Shown in pieces: positions 18,477-26,673 of a stretch of DNA of 64,000 nt. Source of the stretch: Selenomonas sp. GACV-9 (lineage in GTDB: Bacteria; Bacillota; Negativicutes; Selenomonadales; Selenomonadaceae); assembly GCA_900116485.1 (NCBI GenBank), contig FPAX01000005.1, forward strand, positions 78,688-142,687, given 5' to 3'. The position numbers and the translations under genes are program-made. The notes beneath the pieces are model-generated. The model worked only from the letters and a program-made list of their open reading frames with translations. It made no database searches and had not been told where the DNA came from. Positions within the stretch are counted from its first letter, which is position 1. Each line of letters starts with the position of its first letter.

Positions 18477-19090
18477 GCAAATTGCAGTTTGTCTGTCAGT
18501 GCGTGCGGAACGGAATCCCGATAGTACGCAGCTCGGGGTTCACGGGGTAGTACTTTTTCTGTTTCCGCTGAATGGACCGTACGACCAGTCCTACGGATCT
18601 AGTTACCTGCTCCCGTCACCAGGTCGCGACGTACATAGTTCCTTCTAGGTTATACGATTACGGCCCAGTCCTGCTGCGCAGGACAGTCGCTCCAGACAGA
18701 AAGAAGCACTACCCCGTTCACCCCTTTGGCAACGGTAGTCTGAATTTGCACGAACCGTTGCTCCCGCAGCAAGCACATCGATGTAATCCGTAACCTATAG
18801 CCGAAACAGAGCAAGATTATCCAAACATAACAGAGGGCGAGGGTGGGTACACTTTCTTCGTAGACGGAGCGATTGCCCGAACGTAGTGAGGGATGGCACG
18901 CGGTAGGTATAAATTAGAACGTCAAGATGTATTGGCGCGCCGCCGGCCTGCCCGGCGCATGTACCTAGATACGTACAACCTGCCAGCGCGGGTCATTTAG
19001 CGGAGCGGAGAAAAAGTGCACCCACTCTCACCCAAGCTGAGCTGCAGCAAGCTTATTGTAATCGCGCACTGACAGACAAACTGCAATTGC
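18477..19090. repeat. 614-bp composite non-coding repeat with terminal inverted repeats
   Basis: No credible gene lies here. Both ends carry the same 24-bp sequence in inverted orientation (core GCAGTTTGTCTGTCAGTGCG at 18484-18503; its complement CACTGACAGACAAACTGC at 19068-19085). Four related modules alternate in direction inside: one with CACGGGGTAGTACTTTTTC (18541-18559, plus), CACTACCCCGTTCACCCC (about 18697-18724, minus), GAGGGTGGGTACACTTTC (about 18839-18856, plus) and GTGCACCCACTCTCACCC (about 19015-19032, minus). The first 173 bp also occur, inverted, at 1-173. The pattern looks like a MITE-like or REP-like intergenic element built from two inverted pairs. Many predicted stems suggest a structured transcript. 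Confidence 0.85.
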
Positions 19091-19096
19091 ACAAAA

Positions 19097-19131
19097 AATC
19101 CGCTGCCCCTTATATCTTGGTTCAGCGGATT
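19097..19131 (-). terminator. Intrinsic terminator of ridA
   Basis: AATCCGCTG pairs with CAGCGGATT around a loop of about 17 nt and is followed by TTTTTTG on the minus strand, next to the composite repeat. Confidence 0.8.
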
Positions 19132-19143
19132 CCCCATATGCTC

Positions 19144-19518
19144 TTAGTCTAATACGGCCAAAGCCTCAACCTCGCACAGCGCGCCAGCTGGCAGGTCTTT
19201 GACTGCCACGCAGCTGCGGGCCGGTTTGCTGATGAAGTGTTTGGCATATACTTCATTGAAAGCCTTGAAGTCGGCGATATCAGCCAGGAAGCAGGTCGTC
19301 TTGACGACATGGTTCATATCCGTCCCGGCTGCCTTGAGCACTGCCTCGATATTCTTGCAGCACTGCTCGGCCTGCGCCTCGATGGTCGTGGCGACAATCT
19401 TGCCCTCGGCCGGATTGATAGCAATCTGACCGGACATGTAGAGCGTATTGCCAGCCTTGATGGCCTGGCTGTACGGGCCGACGGCTGCTGGTGCATCATT
19501 CGTATGGATTACTTGCAT
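19144..19518 (-). CDS. ridA: RidA-family enamine/imine deaminase
   Basis: A 124-aa cytoplasmic protein of the YjgF/YER057c/UK114 family that hydrolyses reactive enamines and imines formed by PLP enzymes. The N terminus (NDAPAAVGPYSQAI), the GQIAINP segment and the C-terminal signature ARSCVAVKDLPAGALCEVEA, including the catalytic arginine, are intact. The start at 19518 has an AGGAGG ribosome site; the longer open frame upstream lacks one. It is a single-gene unit bounded by terminators. Confidence 0.95.
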   Translation of the reverse strand: MQVIHTNDAPAAVGPYSQAIKAGNTLYMSGQIAINPAEGKIVATTIEAQAEQCCKNIEAVLKAAGTDMNHVVKTTCFLADIADFKAFNEVYAKHFISKPARSCVAVKDLPAGALCEVEALAVLD

Positions 19519-19607
19519 GTTGATTCCTCCTGCTAAGATGGATTTTATTCTGCTGCTATTGTACACCAAGACGCCTTTGTTTACAAGTTTACAGGTCATA
19601 TTAAAAT

Positions 19608-19634
19608 ATCCCCGCAGCTGAAAGCTGCGGGGAT
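19608..19634 (-). terminator. Intrinsic terminator of the GGGtGRT gene
   Basis: A 12-bp perfect stem, ATCCCCGCAGCT with AGCTGCGGGGAT around a three-base loop, followed by ATTTTAAT on the minus strand. Confidence 0.8.
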
Positions 19635-19666
19635 ACTGCTAGCATTTATGGTTTCCGAGATGGAAA

Positions 19667-20668
19667 TTATTTGCTCATTGCTTCCTGTACGGCAACAGCA
19701 ACAGCAACGGTCATGCCGACCATCGGGTTGTTACCAGCGCCGATGAGGCCCATCATGTCAACGTGTGCCGGAACGGAGGAAGAACCTGCGAACTGAGCAT
19801 CGCCGTGCATACGGCCCATCGTATCCGTCATACCATAGGAAGCCGGGCCGGCTGCCATGTTGTCCGGATGGAGCGTACGGCCCGTGCCGCCGCCAGATGC
19901 AACGGAGAAGTACTTCTTGCCATTCTCGATGCAGTCTTTCTTGTAGCAGCCTGCAACCGGATGCTGGAAGCGCGTCGGGTTCGTGGAGTTACCCGTGATG
20001 GAGATATCAACGTTCTCGAGTTTCATGATGGCAACGCCTTCCTGTACGGACTCAGCGCCATAGCATTTAACTTTGGAACGGAGGCCATCGCTGTAAGCGA
20101 TTTCCTTAACGACGTTGACTTTGTCAGACTTGAAGTCGTACTCCGTCTCAACGAAGGTGAAACCGTTGATGCGGCTAATGATCTGAGCAGCATCTTTGCC
20201 GAGGCCGTTGAGGATAACGCGCAGCGGGTTCTTACGAACTTTGTTAGCCGTCTGAGCGATACCGATAGCACCCTCAGCAGCAGCAAAGGACTCGTGACCA
20301 GCCAGGAATGCGAAGCAGCCAGCTTCCTCGGAGAGGAGCATAGCACCGAGGTTACCATGGCCGAGACCTACTTTACGATGGTCAGCAACGGAACCCGGTA
20401 CGCAGAAAGCCTGGAGGCCTTCGCCGATAGCTTTTGCAGCATCAGCAGCAGCCGTGCAGCCTTTTTTGACTGCGATAGCAGCACCCAGCGTGTAAGCCCA
20501 TTTAGCATTCTCGAATGCAATCGGCTGGAGGTCTTCGACGATCTTGTACGGGTTGATGCCCTTCTCGTCGCAGATTTTCTTTGCGTCCTCGATGGATGCG
20601 ATATCATATTTTTTGCAAACTTCATTGATCTGGTCAATGCGGCGCTCATAGCCTTCGAATAATGACAT
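19667..20668 (-). CDS. GGGtGRT-family protein of unknown function
   Basis: A 333-aa protein of the conserved family named after its GGGTGRT motif (here residues 259-265). It has several conserved cysteines (for example in AFCVPGS, EEAGCFAF, AGCYKKDC) and glycine-rich segments but no membrane helix. The family is found mostly in anaerobes beside a NifU-like scaffold protein, as here, where the scaffold gene lies 55 bases upstream. An Fe-S-dependent or nucleotide-binding role is plausible but unproven. The start at 20668 (MSLFEGYERR) is preferred over the ATG nine bases earlier because it has proper spacing from AAGGAAGG. Confidence 0.88.
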   Translation of the reverse strand: MSLFEGYERRIDQINEVCKKYDIASIEDAKKICDEKGINPYKIVEDLQPIAFENAKWAYTLGAAIAVKKGCTAAADAAKAIGEGLQAFCVPGSVADHRKVGLGHGNLGAMLLSEEAGCFAFLAGHESFAAAEGAIGIAQTANKVRKNPLRVILNGLGKDAAQIISRINGFTFVETEYDFKSDKVNVVKEIAYSDGLRSKVKCYGAESVQEGVAIMKLENVDISITGNSTNPTRFQHPVAGCYKKDCIENGKKYFSVASGGGTGRTLHPDNMAAGPASYGMTDTMGRMHGDAQFAGSSSVPAHVDMMGLIGAGNNPMVGMTVAVAVAVQEAMSK

Positions 20669-20723
20669 TCTATTCATTCCTTCCTTTTACCTAAAACTTG
20701 CGGAAATCTGCCAAGAGTATGGA

Positions 20724-21419
20724 TTACTCTTCGCGCGGATCGATCGTCTTGACAGCGTCAGCGAAACGGCCCTTCGTGCTCGTGTTGGCTTTGATAGCTT
20801 CGTTAGCATCTTTGCCGGCACGGACTGCTTCCATGACTTTGCCAAGCTGAACAACTTCGTAGCCGATTACGCGGTTCTCTTTGTCGAGACCGAGTTTCGT
20901 AACATAGCCTTCAGCGAGTTCGAGGTAACGCGGACCTTTCTTGAGCGTGCTGTAGAGCGTACCCGTCTGGCTGCGGAGACCTTTACCAAGGTCATCGAGG
21001 CCAGCGCCGATTGGCAGACCATCATCGGAGAATGCAGTCTGGGAACGGCCATAAGCAATCTGCAGGAAGAGTTCACGCATAGCGGTGTTGATGGCATCGC
21101 AAACGAGGTCAGTGTTCAGAGCCTCGAGGACCGTGAGACCCGGCAGGATCTCAGCAGCCATTGCTGCGGAGTGGGTCATGCCCGAGCAGCCGATCGTCTC
21201 AACGAGGGCTTCCTGGATGATACCGTCTTTGACGTTGAGCGTCAGTTTGCAGGCACCCTGCTGCGGAGCGCACCAGCCGATACCGTGAGTCAGGCCGCTG
21301 ATATCCTGTACATTCTTGGATTTAACCCATTTGCCTTCCTCTGGAATCGGAGCAGCGCCATGATGTACTTCCTGCGCTACGCATGCCATGTCTTCCACTT
21401 TCTGTGAATAAGCAATCAT
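20724..21419 (-). CDS. NifU-like iron-sulfur scaffold protein (GGGtGRT partner)
   Basis: A 231-aa protein resembling the NifU/IscU scaffold fold. Conserved cysteines occur in HGIGWCAPQQGAC, TIGCSGMTHS and TDLVCDAIN, with the cluster-binding-like arrangement of the family. A C-terminal extension of about 100 residues (from FSDDGLPIGAGLDDLG onward) distinguishes it from plain NifU and is typical of the version paired with GGGtGRT proteins. It is the first gene of the two-gene unit and has a predicted promoter (TTGTTT, 16 bases, TATTAT at 21447-21474). No nifS/iscS or suf gene is close, so it is unlikely to be the general assembly scaffold. Confidence 0.85.
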   Translation of the reverse strand: MIAYSQKVEDMACVAQEVHHGAAPIPEEGKWVKSKNVQDISGLTHGIGWCAPQQGACKLTLNVKDGIIQEALVETIGCSGMTHSAAMAAEILPGLTVLEALNTDLVCDAINTAMRELFLQIAYGRSQTAFSDDGLPIGAGLDDLGKGLRSQTGTLYSTLKKGPRYLELAEGYVTKLGLDKENRVIGYEVVQLGKVMEAVRAGKDANEAIKANTSTKGRFADAVKTIDPREE

Positions 21420-21579
21420 TGTTCGTATTCCTCTCTTTTCTAAAATATAATACTGAGGTGCAACCTTTAAACAAGCGCCCGTAAGGGGCTAGCATGGGAA
21501 ATGGGCACCACGCCCGTGGTGTCCTTCCCCCCGCTTACGCACCCTTGCTCAAGGGATGCTGCCTCTGACCTGCGGATAA
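21420..21579 (-). other. Hairpin-rich gap with promoter of the NifU-like gene
   Basis: The gap holds a minus-strand promoter (TTGTTT 21469-21474, TATTAT 21447-21452) and, upstream of it, stable inverted repeats: CACCACG-CC-CGTGGTG and GCACCCTTG-CTC-AAGGGATGC. These follow the gpmI stop and may end that transcript. No gene is visible. Confidence 0.55.
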
Positions 21580-23109
21580 TTAAAGTTCGACGAGGTTCTT
21601 GCCGGTCATCTCGCTCGGGATCTCGACACCAGCCAGCGTCAACAGCGTCGGTGCGATGTCGCAGAGAGCGCCGTCCTTGACGGATTTGACGCGGTCGGAT
21701 ACCACGATGAACGGAACCGGATTCGTCGTATGTTTCGTGAAGGGCTGGTTGTTGTCGTAGTCCATCATCTTGTCAGCATTGCCGTGGTCAGCCGTGATGC
21801 AGACCTCGCCGCCGACTTCGCGGATGGCATCGACGAAACGGCCAACGCACGTATCAACCGTCTCAACAGCCTTGACAACTGCCGGGAATACACCCGTATG
21901 ACCAACCATGTCGCAGTTCGCATAGTTGAGGATGATGAAGTCATACTTGCCGGACTTGATAGCCTCGACGACTTTATCCGTTACCTCGATAGCGCTCATC
22001 TCCGGCTGCAGGTCATAGGTTGCGACCTTCGGAGACGGAACGAGGATGCGGTCCTCGCCCTTGTACGGCTCCTCAACACCACCGTTGAAGAAGAACGTTA
22101 CATGGGCGTACTTCTCCGTCTCAGCGATGCGCAGCTGCGTCATGCCCTGAGACTCGATGATCTCGCCCATGGTCTTCGTGATGGACTCCGGCGGGAATGC
22201 GACCTTGGCATTCATGCCATCCTCATAGTGCGAGAACGTAGCGAACGGGATCTTGAGATCCTCGTCACGCTCAAAGCCATCAAACGTCTCATCGACGAAG
22301 ATGTGCGTGAGCTGACGGGCACGGTCCGGACGGAAGTTGAAGAAAATAGCGCCATCGCCATTCTTCATGCCCTCATAGCCCTTGATGACGCACGGTACAA
22401 CGAACTCGTCGTTGGCACCATTGTCATAGCTGGCTTTGAGGCCTTCCACAGCCGAGTCTGCGCTGACGCCCTCAGCATGAGCGATAGCCTCATAAGCCTT
22501 CTGCTCGCGATCCCAGTTGTGGTCGCGGTCCATTGCATAGTAGCGGCCGCTGATCGTAGCGATGCAGCCAACGCCGACTTCTTTGCATTTTGCTTCGAGT
22601 TCCTCCAGGAACGGCTGAGCACTCTGGGGCGGAACATCACGGCCATCGAGGAAAGCATGGACATAGACTTCCTTGATGTCGTTCTTCTTAGCGAGCTCAA
22701 GCAGGGCATAGAGGTGTGCCTGATGGCTGTGAACGCCACCCGGAGAAACGAGGCCCATCAGATGCAGGGCACCGTTATTTGCCTTTACGCCATTGACGAT
22801 ATCAAGCAGTGCTTCGTTCTTGAAGAAGTCGCCGTTCTTGATGTCGCGGGTGATGCGCGTGAGCTGCTGATAGATGATGCGGCCAGCGCCGATGTTGGTA
22901 TGACCAACCTCGGAGTTGCCCATCTGGCCATCCGGCAGGCCGACATATTCGCCAGAAGCCTGCAGCTGGCTCGTCTTATAGTTTGCGAGAAGGCCGTCGA
23001 GTACCGGCGTGTTAGCTACCTGTACTGCGTTGTTCTTATCGCTTTTGTCACCGAGGCCGCAGCCATCCATGATGATGAGTGCAACCGGTGCGTTTTTGAG
23101 TTTTGCCAT
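21580..23109 (-). CDS. gpmI: 2,3-bisphosphoglycerate-independent phosphoglycerate mutase
   Basis: A 509-aa cytoplasmic enzyme that interconverts 3- and 2-phosphoglycerate using two manganese ions. The N terminus (VALIIMDGCGLGD) provides the first metal site, the phospho-serine lies in DGQMGNSEVGHTNIGAGR, and the C-terminal metal ligands lie in NYANCDMVGHTGV and CITADHGNADKM. The length is standard. It is the last gene of the gap-pgk-tpiA-gpmI cluster and begins 24 bases after tpiA. Confidence 0.97.
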   Translation of the reverse strand: MAKLKNAPVALIIMDGCGLGDKSDKNNAVQVANTPVLDGLLANYKTSQLQASGEYVGLPDGQMGNSEVGHTNIGAGRIIYQQLTRITRDIKNGDFFKNEALLDIVNGVKANNGALHLMGLVSPGGVHSHQAHLYALLELAKKNDIKEVYVHAFLDGRDVPPQSAQPFLEELEAKCKEVGVGCIATISGRYYAMDRDHNWDREQKAYEAIAHAEGVSADSAVEGLKASYDNGANDEFVVPCVIKGYEGMKNGDGAIFFNFRPDRARQLTHIFVDETFDGFERDEDLKIPFATFSHYEDGMNAKVAFPPESITKTMGEIIESQGMTQLRIAETEKYAHVTFFFNGGVEEPYKGEDRILVPSPKVATYDLQPEMSAIEVTDKVVEAIKSGKYDFIILNYANCDMVGHTGVFPAVVKAVETVDTCVGRFVDAIREVGGEVCITADHGNADKMMDYDNNQPFTKHTTNPVPFIVVSDRVKSVKDGALCDIAPTLLTLAGVEIPSEMTGKNLVEL

Positions 23110-23133
23110 TTTAAGATACTACCCTTCTAAGAA

Positions 23134-23883
23134 TCAGTAGTTGACGATCTGGCTGAAGTCCTGAGCCTTCAGGGAAGCGCCGCCTACGAGTGCGCCATCG
23201 ACGTTCGGCTGCTGCATGAGGTCTTTGATCGTAGCCGGTTTTACGCTGCCGCCGTACTGGATGCGGATAGCGTCAGCTGCTTCCTGGCCGAATTTCTTCG
23301 CAACAGCCTCGCGGATTGCCTTGCAGACTTCCTCAGCCTGCTCGAACGTAGCCGTTTTGCCCGTGCCGATAGCCCAGATTGGCTCGTAAGCGATAACGAG
23401 TTTAGCAACCTCAGCAGCCTCGAAGCCTTCGAGAGCAGCGTTGATCTGAGCAACGACATGGTCGATGTACGTGCCAGCCTCGCGGATCTCGAGGGACTCA
23501 CCGCAGCAGATAATCGGCGTGATGCCAGCAGCGAAAGCAGCACGAGCGCGTTTGTTTACGCCCTCATCCGTCTCACCGAAGTAATCACGGCGCTCGCTGT
23601 GGCCGAGGACGACGTAGTCAACGCCGATCTCGTTGAGCATGCCCGTGGAGATCTCGCCCGTGAAAGCACCATTTGCTTCCCAGTGAACGTTCTGAGCACC
23701 AACATGGATGTTCGTGCCTTTGACTGCAGCAGCGACAGAGGACAGAGCCGTAGCCGTCGGGCAGACAACAACATCAACCGTTGCATCTTTAACCAGCGGA
23801 GCCAGAGCTTTAACCAGCTCAACACCCTGTGCAATCGTGTTGTTCATTTTCCAGTTACCAGCAATAATCGGAGTTCTAGCCAT
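23134..23883 (-). CDS. tpiA: Triosephosphate isomerase
   Basis: A 249-aa TIM-barrel enzyme converting dihydroxyacetone phosphate and glyceraldehyde-3-phosphate. The catalytic lysine is in GNWKMN, the histidine in [13 protein letters not shown] and the glutamate in [16 protein letters not shown]; the phosphate-binding IQYGGSVKP is intact. It has a clear ribosome site (GAGGAGGC). The 199-base gap from pgk is filled by strong hairpins, so tpiA may be partly uncoupled from pgk. Confidence 0.97.
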   Translation of the reverse strand: MARTPIIAGNWKMNNTIAQGVELVKALAPLVKDATVDVVVCPTATALSSVAAAVKGTNIHVGAQNVHWEANGAFTGEISTGMLNEIGVDYVVLGHSERRDYFGETDEGVNKRARAAFAAGITPIICCGESLEIREAGTYIDHVVAQINAALEGFEAAEVAKLVIAYEPIWAIGTGKTATFEQAEEVCKAIREAVAKKFGQEAADAIRIQYGGSVKPATIKDLMQQPNVDGALVGGASLKAQDFSQIVNY

Positions 23884-23936
23884 TATATAAAAGCCTCCTC
23901 AAAAAATTTAAAATCATCAAGGATGAGCTATACGCA

Positions 23937-24074
23937 TCGCCGCCTCATCAGGAAAAACGATGCGCATTCGTCACCCGGCGCCCAAGGATGGGCGCCTGCG
24001 GCCGTAAATTTCCCGGATGAAATTTCCGGCCGCAGTTTCTTTTGGTACTTTTCTTTGCTCCAAAGAAAAGTACC
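23937..24074. repeat. Cluster of four hairpins between pgk and tpiA
   Basis: Successive inverted repeats fill this gap: CGCATCG...CGATGCG (loop about 19), GGCGCCC-AAGGAT-GGGCGCC, GCGGCCG...CGGCCGC enclosing AAATTTC...GAAATTT, and the perfect 14-bp stem GGTACTTTTCTTTG-CTC-CAAAGAAAAGTACC (24044-24074). The last resembles intergenic repeats seen in many bacteria. The cluster could stabilise or attenuate the glycolytic transcript. Confidence 0.7.
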
Positions 24075-24082
24075 AGAAATCA

Positions 24083-25276
24083 TTATTTATCAGCGATAGC
24101 TGCAACGCCCGGCATCTCTTTGCCTTCGAGGAACTCGAGGGTAGCACCGCCGCCCGTGGATACGTGGGAGATCTTGTCCGTCAGGCCCGTCTTCTTCAGA
24201 GCAGCAACGGAGTCACCACCGCCAACGATGGAGATAGCGCCCTCTTCCGTAGCTTTAGCAACAGCCTCAGCAACAGCCAGCGTGCCGTTTGCGAAAGCGT
24301 CGAACTCGAATACGCCCATCGGTCCATTCCAGACAACCGTCTTAGCGCCTTTGAGAGCCTCGACATATTTCTCAGACGTCTTAACGCCGGAGTCAAGAGC
24401 CTGCCAGCCAGCCGGAACTTTGTCGACATCAACCGTCTGGGTATTGGCATCAGCAGCGAACTTGTCAGCGATGACGAGGTCAACCGGCAGGATAACCTCA
24501 ACGCCCTTCTCCTCAGCTTTCTTGAGGAGGTCACGAGCGAGGTCGTATTTGTCCGGCTCGCAGAGGGAGTCACCGATTGGCAGGCCTTTAGCTGCATCGA
24601 AAGTATGAGCCATACCGCCGCCGATGATGATCTTGTCGACTTTCTCGATCATGTTGTTGATAACGCCGATCTTATCGGAAACCTTAGCACCGCCGATGAT
24701 AGCAACGAACGGACGCTGCGGAGCCTCAAGGGTCTTGCCGATGTAGTTGATCTCTTTTTCCATCAGGAAACCGGCAACAACCTCGACGTACTGAGCGATA
24801 CCAGCGTTGGATGCATGGCCGCGGTGGGAAACACCGAAAGCATCGTCAACAGCGATATCAGCCAGGGATGCGAGCTGTTTTGCAAATTCCGGATCGTTCT
24901 TCTTCTCAGCTTTGTGATAACGGAGGTTCTCAAGCAGCAGGACTTCGCCCGGTTTGAGGTCAGCAGCAGCCTTCTCAGCCTCAGCGCCAACGCAATCCGA
25001 AGCCCATTTCACATCTTTGCCGAGGAGCTCGGACAGATGAGCAACGAGGTGCTTCGTGGAGAACTGCGGCTCACGAGCCTCGCTCGGACGGCCGATATGG
25101 CAAGCCAGGATTACAGCAGCGCCGTTGTCGAGCAGATAGTTGATGGTCGGCAGCGTGCGAACCATACGCGTATCGTTGGTGATGTTCTGGTTCTCATCGA
25201 ACGGGACATTGTAATCAACGCGGACAAATACTTTTTTGCCTTTGACGTCAATATCTTTGATGGTTTTCTTATCCAT
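24083..25276 (-). CDS. pgk: Phosphoglycerate kinase
   Basis: A 397-aa two-domain glycolytic kinase producing ATP from 1,3-bisphosphoglycerate. The N-terminal signature (KVFVRVDYNVPFD), the substrate-binding CHIGRPS, GGAKVSDK in the hinge and the nucleotide-binding GGGDSVAA are present. The start at 25276 has GGAGG at good spacing, although the frame is open to 25330. It follows gap, but a strong intrinsic terminator lies between the two genes. Confidence 0.97.
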   Translation of the reverse strand: MDKKTIKDIDVKGKKVFVRVDYNVPFDENQNITNDTRMVRTLPTINYLLDNGAAVILACHIGRPSEAREPQFSTKHLVAHLSELLGKDVKWASDCVGAEAEKAAADLKPGEVLLLENLRYHKAEKKNDPEFAKQLASLADIAVDDAFGVSHRGHASNAGIAQYVEVVAGFLMEKEINYIGKTLEAPQRPFVAIIGGAKVSDKIGVINNMIEKVDKIIIGGGMAHTFDAAKGLPIGDSLCEPDKYDLARDLLKKAEEKGVEVILPVDLVIADKFAADANTQTVDVDKVPAGWQALDSGVKTSEKYVEALKGAKTVVWNGPMGVFEFDAFANGTLAVAEAVAKATEEGAISIVGGGDSVAALKKTGLTDKISHVSTGGGATLEFLEGKEMPGVAAIADK

Positions 25277-25314
25277 TATGAAACCTCCAAAATAATCTTT
25301 ACATGATAAAAAAA

Positions 25315-25349
25315 TTGAGGTCCGGCCCAAGTTTTAGGCCGGACCTCAA
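25315..25349 (-). terminator. Intrinsic terminator/attenuator between gap and pgk
   Basis: A perfect 13-bp stem, TTGAGGTCCGGCC with GGCCGGACCTCAA around a nine-base loop, is followed by TTTTTTT on the minus strand. It lies 35 bases after gap and 39 bases before the pgk start. No clear pgk promoter fits after it, so pgk, tpiA and gpmI are probably expressed by read-through. Confidence 0.85.
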
Positions 25350-25384
25350 AAGATCTTCGTTTTGTTCAGTTACGAATCAAACAA

Positions 25385-26395
25385 TTAGCCGAGCTCAGCG
25401 AAGTATTTGATCGTGCGAACCATCTGGCTCGTGTAGCTGTTCTCGTTGTCGTACCAGGAAACAACCTGAACCTGCGTGCCACCCTCAACCGGGTTAACCA
25501 TCGTCTGAGTAGCATCGAACAGGGAACCGAAACGCATGCCAACGATATCGCTGGATACGATCTCATCCGTGTTGTAACCGAAGGACTCCGTAGCCTGAGC
25601 CTTCATAGCTTCGTTAACCTGCTCAACGGAAACGCTGCCTTTGACAACTGCGTTGAGGATCGTCGTGGAACCCGTCGGGGTCGGAACGCGCTGTGCAGCA
25701 CCGATCAGTTTGCCTTTGAGTTCCGGAATTACGAGGCCGATAGCTTTAGCAGCGCCCGTGGAGTTCGGAACGATGTTGCAAGCTGCTGCACGGCTGCGAC
25801 GGAGGTCGCCTTTACGCTGCGGGCCATCGAGAGTCATCTGGTCGCCCGTGTAAGCGTGAATCGTGCACATGATACCGCTCTGGATCGGAGCGAGGTCGTT
25901 CAGTGCTTTAGCCATCGGAGCAAGGCAGTTCGTCGTGCAGGAAGCAGCGGAGATAACCTTGTCCTCTTTCGTCAGCGTCGTGTGGTTAACGTTGTATACG
26001 ATCGTCGGGAGGTCGTTACCAGCCGGAGCGGAGATAACAACTTTCTTAGCGCCTGCAGCCAGATGTGCAGAAGCTTTCTCTTTGGAAGTGTAGAAACCAG
26101 TGCACTCGAGAACAACGTCAACATCATGTTTGCCCCAAGGAATGTCTTTTGCATCCTTCTCAGCATAGATCATGATCTCTTTGCCGTTGACTTTGATGCT
26201 GTTTTCGCCAGCCTCAACCGTATCAGCATATTTGTACTTACCCTGCGTGGAATCGTACTTCAGCAGGTGTGCGAGCATTTTCGGGCTCGTGAGGTCGTTG
26301 ATTGCAACAACTTCATAACCCTCAGCGTCGAACATCTGACGGAATGCGAGACGGCCGATGCGGCCAAAACCATTGATAGCTACTTTTACTGCCAT
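25385..26395 (-). CDS. gap: Glyceraldehyde-3-phosphate dehydrogenase
   Basis: A 336-aa NAD-dependent dehydrogenase of glycolysis. The Rossmann start ([11 protein letters not shown]), the NAD-selecting aspartate in NDLTS (Asp34) and the catalytic Cys153 in [10 protein letters not shown] are intact, and the C-terminal [14 protein letters not shown] is standard. The start at 26395 has an AGGGGG ribosome site. It is the first gene of the glycolytic cluster, driven by a strong promoter at 26445-26474 and followed by a terminator, an arrangement that would give gap higher expression than the downstream genes. No cggR-type regulator gene is adjacent. Confidence 0.97.
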   Translation of the reverse strand: MAVKVAINGFGRIGRLAFRQMFDAEGYEVVAINDLTSPKMLAHLLKYDSTQGKYKYADTVEAGENSIKVNGKEIMIYAEKDAKDIPWGKHDVDVVLECTGFYTSKEKASAHLAAGAKKVVISAPAGNDLPTIVYNVNHTTLTKEDKVISAASCTTNCLAPMAKALNDLAPIQSGIMCTIHAYTGDQMTLDGPQRKGDLRRSRAAACNIVPNSTGAAKAIGLVIPELKGKLIGAAQRVPTPTGSTTILNAVVKGSVSVEQVNEAMKAQATESFGYNTDEIVSSDIVGMRFGSLFDATQTMVNPVEGGTQVQVVSWYDNENSYTSQMVRTIKYFAELG

Positions 26396-26444
26396 TTGAA
26401 AAATACCCCCTAAATTCTTTAGAAGTTCAGTTCTTACAGGTCTA

Positions 26445-26474
26445 ATAATACAATAAGCCAAGAGGAAATGTCAA
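26445..26474 (-). promoter_or_regulatory. gap promoter
   Basis: On the minus strand the consensus -35 box TTGACA (26469-26474), an 18-base spacer and TATTAT (26445-26450) lie about 50 bases upstream of gap. Confidence 0.75.
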
Positions 26475-26618
26475 TCTTTTTATCATAAATTCTACCAATT
26501 ATTCCATGAATCTCTGCCGCTGTTTTCTGACTTTTCTGCATGAATAGCTAACAATAGCCTTTCGTTTTCTGAACTGGGAAAAACACAGATAAACAATAGG
26601 AACATCGTGAAAAATACA

Positions 26619-26652
26619 AAACAGTGACAAGCAAAGCGGCTTGTCACTGTTT
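26619..26652 (-). terminator. Intrinsic terminator of scfB
   Basis: A perfect 13-bp stem AAACAGTGACAAG with CTTGTCACTGTTT, loop of eight bases, followed by TGTATTTTTC on the minus strand; 21 bases after the scfB stop. Confidence 0.8.
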
Positions 26653-26673
26653 AACATGGTATATAAATATTAT

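Noticed and set aside
18572..18793. A 73-codon open frame in the composite repeat
   Set aside because: It crosses two inverted repeat modules, has no ribosome site and no protein-like composition.
18477..19090. CRISPR array
   Set aside because: Modules are diverged, alternate in direction and differ in spacing; there are no short identical direct repeats with unique spacers.
21730..23130. Long plus-strand open frame opposite gpmI
   Set aside because: Antisense to a fully conserved glycolytic enzyme, with no start signals or protein-like features. Similar frames opposite pgk, scfB, atpD, atpA and others were dropped for the same reason.
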